Assembly (NCBI GenBank): GCA_027040375.1
Contig: JALUMJ010000006.1
Span: 7,439 to 16,670 of the forward strand
From: Campylobacteraceae bacterium
GTDB lineage: Bacteria; Campylobacterota; Campylobacteria; Campylobacterales; Sulfurospirillaceae
Reading direction: 5' to 3'
Length of the DNA: 9,232 bases
The notes under the pieces are model-generated. The model was not told the DNA's origin. It ran no database searches and worked only from the letters and a program-made list of their open reading frames with translations. Made by a program: the position numbers and the translations under genes. Below, piece by piece: positions 5,564 through 9,232 of this stretch; within the stretch, counting starts at the first letter, position 1, and each line of letters starts with the position of its first letter.

Positions 5564-6272
5564 GATTACTTCCTAATTGTTCTCTTATTTTACTCAAAAG
5601 TTTTTTGTGTATCTGAGAAATTCTAGACTCACTGATTTCCAAAATACCACTAATCTCTTTCAAATTTAGCTCTTCAAAATAATAAAGTTGTATGATGGTT
5701 TGCTCTCTTTCTTTAAATCCCAATAATACATCTTTTACGATTTCAAGCAACTCCTCTTTTTCGATTTTTTCAGATGTATTTTCACCTGAAAAGATTGTTA
5801 TTTGTTCATTTATAGGCATAACAGAGATGATTTTCACACCACTTCTCGCCTCTTTTATCTTTTCTAGCTCTTCTCCGCTAACTTCGCTTAAGTATTCATC
5901 ACTTGGTTCATCTTCGTGATTTGCAAGATATTTGCTTATCTCACTATCAACTAATTTTACAAGTCTTCTATTGGCTCTACTCATCACATCTAATGAGCGC
6001 AAAAAATCCAACATAGAGCCATAAACCCTCTTTTTTCCATATCCCCAAAAAGAATCATTCATAGTTTTGTCATATTTTCTTGAGAGCTTGATCATCTCTT
6101 CAGTGCCGATAGAAATCAAATCATCTACATCAATAGAACTGGGCAACCTCTCTCTTAGTCTATACGCCATCGCTCGCACTGCCGGGAGATACTGAATCAC
6201 TATATCATCTTGTTCTTTTTTTATGCTTTTTGCATATGGATTATGCTGCCTTATGATACTGTTCTCCATCAT
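5556..6272 (-). CDS. fliA: RNA polymerase sigma-28 factor FliA
   Basis: A 238-residue sigma factor for late flagellar genes (flagellin and others), normally held by the anti-sigma factor FlgM. Region 2 (about 22-95) includes YLPAVRAMAYRLRERLPSSI, DVDDLISIGTEEMIKL and DSFWGYGKKRVYGSMLDFLR. Region 3 spans about 96-145 (SRANRRLVKLVDSEI ... EPSDEYLSEVSGEE). Region 4 (about 180-233) has the HTH LNLKEISGILEISESRISQ. There is no region 1.1, as expected for sigma-28. The start MMENS overlaps the upstream gene by 32 bp and lacks a clear Shine-Dalgarno, so expression probably depends on translation of that gene. Which of the two adjacent ATGs is used is not resolved. Confidence 0.96.
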   Translation of the reverse strand: MMENSIIRQHNPYAKSIKKEQDDIVIQYLPAVRAMAYRLRERLPSSIDVDDLISIGTEEMIKLSRKYDKTMNDSFWGYGKKRVYGSMLDFLRSLDVMSRANRRLVKLVDSEISKYLANHEDEPSDEYLSEVSGEELEKIKEARSGVKIISVMPINEQITIFSGENTSEKIEKEELLEIVKDVLLGFKEREQTIIQLYYFEELNLKEISGILEISESRISQIHKKLLSKIREQLGSNHG

Positions 6273-6612
6273 CTTGCGTTTGCACGGCTCTCTGTTTTGC
6301 TACATATTGCTTATTTATCTTATCTAATTCTAGCAACATAGCATCCATTTTATTTTCTCTTGTATCTAACTCTTTTATAAAATAATCACTTATCTCTTCG
6401 TACTCTTTTTTATCAAACATCATCTTGCCCATCCTAGAATAATCAACAAAATTAATAGCAACTACATGTATAAATAGATAGAAAAAAAGTGTGATACCCC
6501 CGCTGTAAAGCAAAATATCCCCTGCACTTGAAAAATTTAAAACAGAAAATACAACTCCAATAAAGAATCCACATACTGTAAAAAAATATATAAAATTTTC
6601 TGTTTGCAACAC
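6241..6612 (-). CDS. Conserved small membrane protein between flhG and fliA, unknown function
   Basis: A 123-residue protein with two predicted membrane helices, about residues 7-27 (FIYFFTVCGFFIGVVFSVLNF) and 33-55 (ILLYSGGITLFFYLFIHVVA). A charged, helical cytoplasmic tail follows (YSRMGKMMFDKKEYEEISDY, then about 50 more polar residues). I recall an equivalent small membrane gene in the same slot in Campylobacter jejuni (Cj0062c); I know no assigned function. The start is GTG at 6610-6612, supported by GGAG at 6620-6623 with 7-nt spacing; a TTG directly follows it. It begins 20 bp after the flhG stop and overlaps fliA by 32 bp, so it is a full operon member. A role at the flagellar pole or in assembly is inference from position. 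Confidence 0.8.
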   Translation of the reverse strand: MLQTENFIYFFTVCGFFIGVVFSVLNFSSAGDILLYSGGITLFFYLFIHVVAINFVDYSRMGKMMFDKKEYEEISDYFIKELDTRENKMDAMLLELDKINKQYVAKQRAVQTQDDGEQYHKAA

Positions 6613-6632
6613 TTTTAGACTCCGATTTTAAA

Positions 6633-7502
6633 TTAAAATTGCTCTATCAACCTCTTGAAAAAGCTTCCAAAACTTCTACTTACACCATCTTTAAGCACTT
6701 TTCGTTCCAATTTATATACTAAATTATTTACGATTCTTTTCATGTCCATCGATGCTAGTGAATTTGGAGAATCATTTGTAAAAAGTGTTCTTTGTTTTAT
6801 ACTTTTTGCTATTAGTTTATCTTCTGGTAGTTTTCCTATGAGATTTAATTCCAAATCATCGCCTATATTTGACATGGCAACCTTCTGAATCTTTTCAAAG
6901 ATTAATTTTGCTTCTTTTTCATTTCTAACCATATTTAAGATTAAATGTAAATTGTTTTTAATCTTACTTGTCACTTTTATGGTAGCATACGCATCTGTTA
7001 TGGCAGCAGGGTCAGGGACAGTTACTACTATAACTTCATCGGCTGCTTCTAAAAACAACTGTATATGTCCACCAATTCCAGCTCCCGTATCAACTATAAC
7101 AAAATCCAAATCATCAAGCATGGCAGTTTCATCAAAAAATCTCTCAAATATAAATTGGTCGCTATATTTTAGTATCTCATCTCCACTTTCTCCTGGAATT
7201 AAGATAAGGTTTTTGCTAACTGGCACAATTATTTCGCTCAAAGGACATTCGCCTTTTAGAACATGTAGTATATTTTTATTTATGCGAACATTTAGTATGA
7301 CATCTAAGTTAGCTAAGCCGATATCTGCATCAAAAAGAGCAACTTTGTACCCATTTTTAGCTAAAATATTTGCCATATTTGCACTTACCGTACTTTTACC
7401 AACGCCACCTTTTCCACTTGTTATCGCTACAAATTTAGTATGGCTTGGCTTGGTTATATCATTTTTGACGATATCTTTTAGCTTATTTGCTTGATTTTGC
7501 AT
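6633..7502 (-). CDS. flhG: Flagellar number regulator FlhG (YlxH, MinD-like ATPase)
   Basis: A 289-residue MinD/ParA-type ATPase that stimulates the FlhF GTPase and limits flagellar number. It has the deviant Walker A KGGVGKST (31-38), the switch I motif FDADIGLANLD (57-67) and the Walker B region DFVIVDTGAGIGG (133-145). The C-terminal FGSFFKRLIEQF looks like the amphipathic membrane-targeting helix of MinD relatives. The start was chosen as the ATG at 7500-7502 rather than the in-frame ATG at 7532. It has AAGGA at 7508-7512 with 5-nt spacing, and it places NQANKLK at residues 3-9, a close variant of the FlhF-activating DQAxxLR motif expected at the extreme N-terminus. With this start the overlap with flhF is 20 bp instead of 50. 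Confidence 0.95.
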   Translation of the reverse strand: MQNQANKLKDIVKNDITKPSHTKFVAITSGKGGVGKSTVSANMANILAKNGYKVALFDADIGLANLDVILNVRINKNILHVLKGECPLSEIIVPVSKNLILIPGESGDEILKYSDQFIFERFFDETAMLDDLDFVIVDTGAGIGGHIQLFLEAADEVIVVTVPDPAAITDAYATIKVTSKIKNNLHLILNMVRNEKEAKLIFEKIQKVAMSNIGDDLELNLIGKLPEDKLIAKSIKQRTLFTNDSPNSLASMDMKRIVNNLVYKLERKVLKDGVSRSFGSFFKRLIEQF

Positions 7503-8748
7503 ACTCTTCCTTCTTTGCATTAAAACCATCAAGTATGCAATTTACTAAAAATTCACTTGAAGCTGTGACTATGTCATCTGGCACTTCTTGTCCTATAGAA
7601 AAGTAACTTACAGGCTTTCCTGTATTGTATATCAATGAAAAAACAGTTCCAAATGCCCTTGTTTCATCAAATTTTGTAAATATCAAAGTATCTAAATCTA
7701 AAAATGAAAAATTCTTGTATATGTCTTCTAAATCTTCTAATTTACACCCAGCTGAAAGCACAAGATTTACATCTATTGAAAATTCACTTTTATTTATAAA
7801 TTTTTCTAATTTTGCAAGCTTTTGCTTATCAAACTGTGAGCTTCCAACAGTATCTATGAGGATAATATCACAATTAGCAAGTGATTTCAAAGCGTCATTA
7901 AAGTCATCAGGATCAACTACATCTTCTATGGGCAAACGCATCATCTTAGCATATTGAAAAAGTTGCTCCACCGCTCCAATCCTATAAGTATCTAGTGTGA
8001 TGATACCCACTTTACTTCTTTTTTCTTGCAAATATGAGTATCTTGCTGCTAATTTTGCTATTGTTGTTGTTTTTCCAACTCCTGTTGGTCCTACAAACAT
8101 CATAACTTTTTTTAATTTTCTATCAGATTTGGCTTCAACTCTTATGGGTATAAGTTTTCGCAAAAGCACCAAAAAATATCTTTTTATTGTATGGCTATTG
8201 CTTCGCATACGAACTGGCATATGCTCTAGCGTTAGATTCATTATGTTTTCAAGATGGTCTTCGCCCATGCCACTTTTTTTGGCTAATTTATATATTTCAG
8301 CAAATTCTGGTGGAATTTTTAGATTATTTGGCGCTTTTTCGTCCCAAAACATCTCTTGTATGAGTTTTATTTTATCTGCTAATTTTGTGATTTCATCTTT
8401 TATGTCTCCTAGCTCTTCGCTAGCTCTTGGCTCAAGAGATGATTTGATTCCATTTTCGCTTGTTGTATCGGTCGTTGTAACTTTCGCTATCTTAGATATT
8501 TGCTTTGCTGCTTCTGAGATATTTAGCAAAACATCTTCGGTGCTTTTTTTAACTGGTTGTGGTTTTGGTCTTGTGTATTTATCTTGTGTTTCCTCAACTG
8601 CCACAACAACTTCGTACAAAGAAGTAGAATTTATAGTTTTTTTTCTAATCTGTTTTGTACTAACAACCAGAGCATTTTCTCCACACTGCTCTTGCGCCTG
8701 CTTCAGTGCATTTGCTGGAGTTTCACCACTAAATGTAAGAAATTTCAC
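7483..8748 (-). CDS. flhF: Signal-recognition-type GTPase FlhF
   Basis: A 421-residue SRP-family GTPase that marks the cell pole for flagellum assembly. The N-terminal B domain (MKFLTFSGETPANALKQAQE to about 60) leads into a low-complexity linker (about 60-115). The helical N domain spans about 140-205 and the G domain about 212-421. G-domain motifs: P-loop GPTGVGKTTT (220-229), DTYRIGAVEQL (253-263), DTVGSSQFD (299-307) and TKFDET (358-363). The G3 motif is DTVGSS rather than the common DTAGRS. It starts at GTG 8746-8748 with AAGGA (8756-8760) 7 nt upstream. The GTG shares one base with the folK stop (TAGTG), so translation is coupled. The 3' end overlaps flhG by 20 bp. Confidence 0.96.
   Translation of the reverse strand: MKFLTFSGETPANALKQAQEQCGENALVVSTKQIRKKTINSTSLYEVVVAVEETQDKYTRPKPQPVKKSTEDVLLNISEAAKQISKIAKVTTTDTTSENGIKSSLEPRASEELGDIKDEITKLADKIKLIQEMFWDEKAPNNLKIPPEFAEIYKLAKKSGMGEDHLENIMNLTLEHMPVRMRSNSHTIKRYFLVLLRKLIPIRVEAKSDRKLKKVMMFVGPTGVGKTTTIAKLAARYSYLQEKRSKVGIITLDTYRIGAVEQLFQYAKMMRLPIEDVVDPDDFNDALKSLANCDIILIDTVGSSQFDKQKLAKLEKFINKSEFSIDVNLVLSAGCKLEDLEDIYKNFSFLDLDTLIFTKFDETRAFGTVFSLIYNTGKPVSYFSIGQEVPDDIVTASSEFLVNCILDGFNAKKEEYAKSSK
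7508..7512 (-). promoter_or_regulatory. Ribosome binding site that decides the flhG start
   Basis: AAGGA on the minus strand, 5 nt before the ATG at 7500-7502. The alternative in-frame ATG at 7532 has no comparable site. The site lies inside the last codons of flhF, so the two proteins are probably made in a coupled fashion. Confidence 0.65.
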
Positions 8749-9232
8749 TAAACAATCCTTTTTATGAAGCTAAGTGGGATAACCACACTATTTCGTTCTT
8801 TCCATTTTGGATGAGGAATTATCAAATTTTTTGTTTTTATAGATAAGTCATCAAACATTATTATATCCAAATCCAAACTCCTTGGCGCATTTTTAAAACT
8901 TCTTTTTCTTTTTTGAAGATTTTCTACATGTAAAAGATTTTTTAAAAGCTCATTTGCACTTAAGCTAGTTTGTAAAACCAAAATAGCATTTAAAAAATCT
9001 TTTTGCTCAAGATACCCAAACGGTGGGTTTTTTAAGATAGGCGATGTCTCAAGCACCCAAAATCTACAGTCATTTTGAAAGTATCTATAAACTGCCCTAA
9101 AACTTTTTCTAACATTTCCAAGATTTCCACCAATTCCTACTATTGCGATATGTTTAAATTGTTTCTTTTTTTTGTTTTCAATCGGAAAATATCTCTCAAA
9201 ATAAAGTGTCAAGTCTTCATCTAAGATTATTT
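8748..9232 (-). CDS. folK: 6-hydroxymethyl-7,8-dihydropterin pyrophosphokinase FolK, 5' end beyond the window
   Basis: HPPK transfers pyrophosphate from ATP to 6-hydroxymethyl-7,8-dihydropterin, the step before dihydropteroate synthase in folate synthesis; it is cytoplasmic. The match covers IAIVGIGGNLGN (start of the fold), PPFGYLEQKDFLNAILVLQT (substrate loop and strand) and the core RSLDLDIIMFDD, with the metal-binding DLDI. IIPHPKWKERNSVVIPL closes the domain. A TTG at 9210-9212 could give 154 residues, but it has no Shine-Dalgarno. The frame stays open to the window edge (LDED before the TTG), so the true start probably lies outside. The N-terminal YFERYFPIENKKKK stretch before the HPPK fold is an extension I associate with Campylobacterota versions. 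The stop TAG shares a base with the flhF GTG. Its place in the flagellar operon is positional, with no functional link known to me. Confidence 0.9.
   Translation of the reverse strand, partial: IILDEDLTLYFERYFPIENKKKKQFKHIAIVGIGGNLGNVRKSFRAVYRYFQNDCRFWVLETSPILKNPPFGYLEQKDFLNAILVLQTSLSANELLKNLLHVENLQKRKRSFKNAPRSLDLDIIMFDDLSIKTKNLIIPHPKWKERNSVVIPLSFIKRIV

Noticed and set aside
6952..7494. A 180-codon open frame on the plus strand opposite flhG
   Set aside because: It is an antisense shadow of the FlhG ATPase frame, with no recognisable motif.
7997..8767. A 256-codon open frame on the plus strand opposite flhF
   Set aside because: It is the shadow of a strongly supported gene. Its composition (hydrophobic, Ser/Phe/Leu-rich) is what antisense of a Lys/Glu-rich gene gives, and no ribosome site or family match is visible.
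9210..9212. TTG as the folK start
   Set aside because: It has no ribosome site and the frame continues open to the edge, so the true start is probably outside the window.

Overview
The window looks like part of the chromosome of a low-GC member of the Campylobacterota (Epsilonproteobacteria), probably Sulfurimonas-like. The basis is the AT-rich composition and the gene order folK-flhF-flhG-(small membrane protein)-fliA-fliM-fliY followed by mnmA, which I recall from Campylobacter jejuni and relatives. FliY rather than plain FliN, and FliA lying inside the flhF/flhG/fliM operon, fit the same group. The genus is inferred, not proven.

Right two thirds (about 3641-9232, minus strand): one tightly packed, co-directional operon. 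A 5'-incomplete folK runs in from the right edge. It is followed by flhF and flhG (flagellar site and number control), a small two-helix membrane protein of unknown function, fliA (sigma-28), and the switch proteins fliM and fliY. Most junctions overlap (1, 20, 32 and 8 bp) and the rest are short, so one transcript with translational coupling is likely. mnmA (tRNA 2-thiouridylase) follows after 77 bp with its own probable -10 element.

Middle (2210-2560): a 263-bp non-coding insertion, MITE-like, with 27-bp imperfect terminal inverted repeats, a 5-bp ATAAT target duplication and two internal hairpins. It sits at the very 3' end of mnmA. Removing the element and one ATAAT copy in silico restores an immediate TAA stop and a 338-residue MnmA. 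The present gene instead reads 13 codons into the element. Just beyond the element lies a palindrome of the Crp/Fnr-operator type (TGTAA-N6-TTACA), placed where a class II activator would bind for the next gene, a DUF2892 membrane protein.

Left part (1-2040): a decaying accessory stretch. It holds a Crp/Fnr-family remnant (no sensor N-terminus, internal gap, frameshifted C-terminus), a consensus sigma-70 promoter, a small frame-interrupted reading frame ending in CFCGG, and an orphan antitoxin-like gene that converges on and overlaps the 3' end of a plus-strand siroheme nitrite/sulfite reductase gene. The reductase gene is cut by the left window edge.

The main points of interest are the element and its exact footprint on mnmA, the Crp-type box next to a broken Crp-type gene, and the promoter-driven, frame-interrupted small gene.
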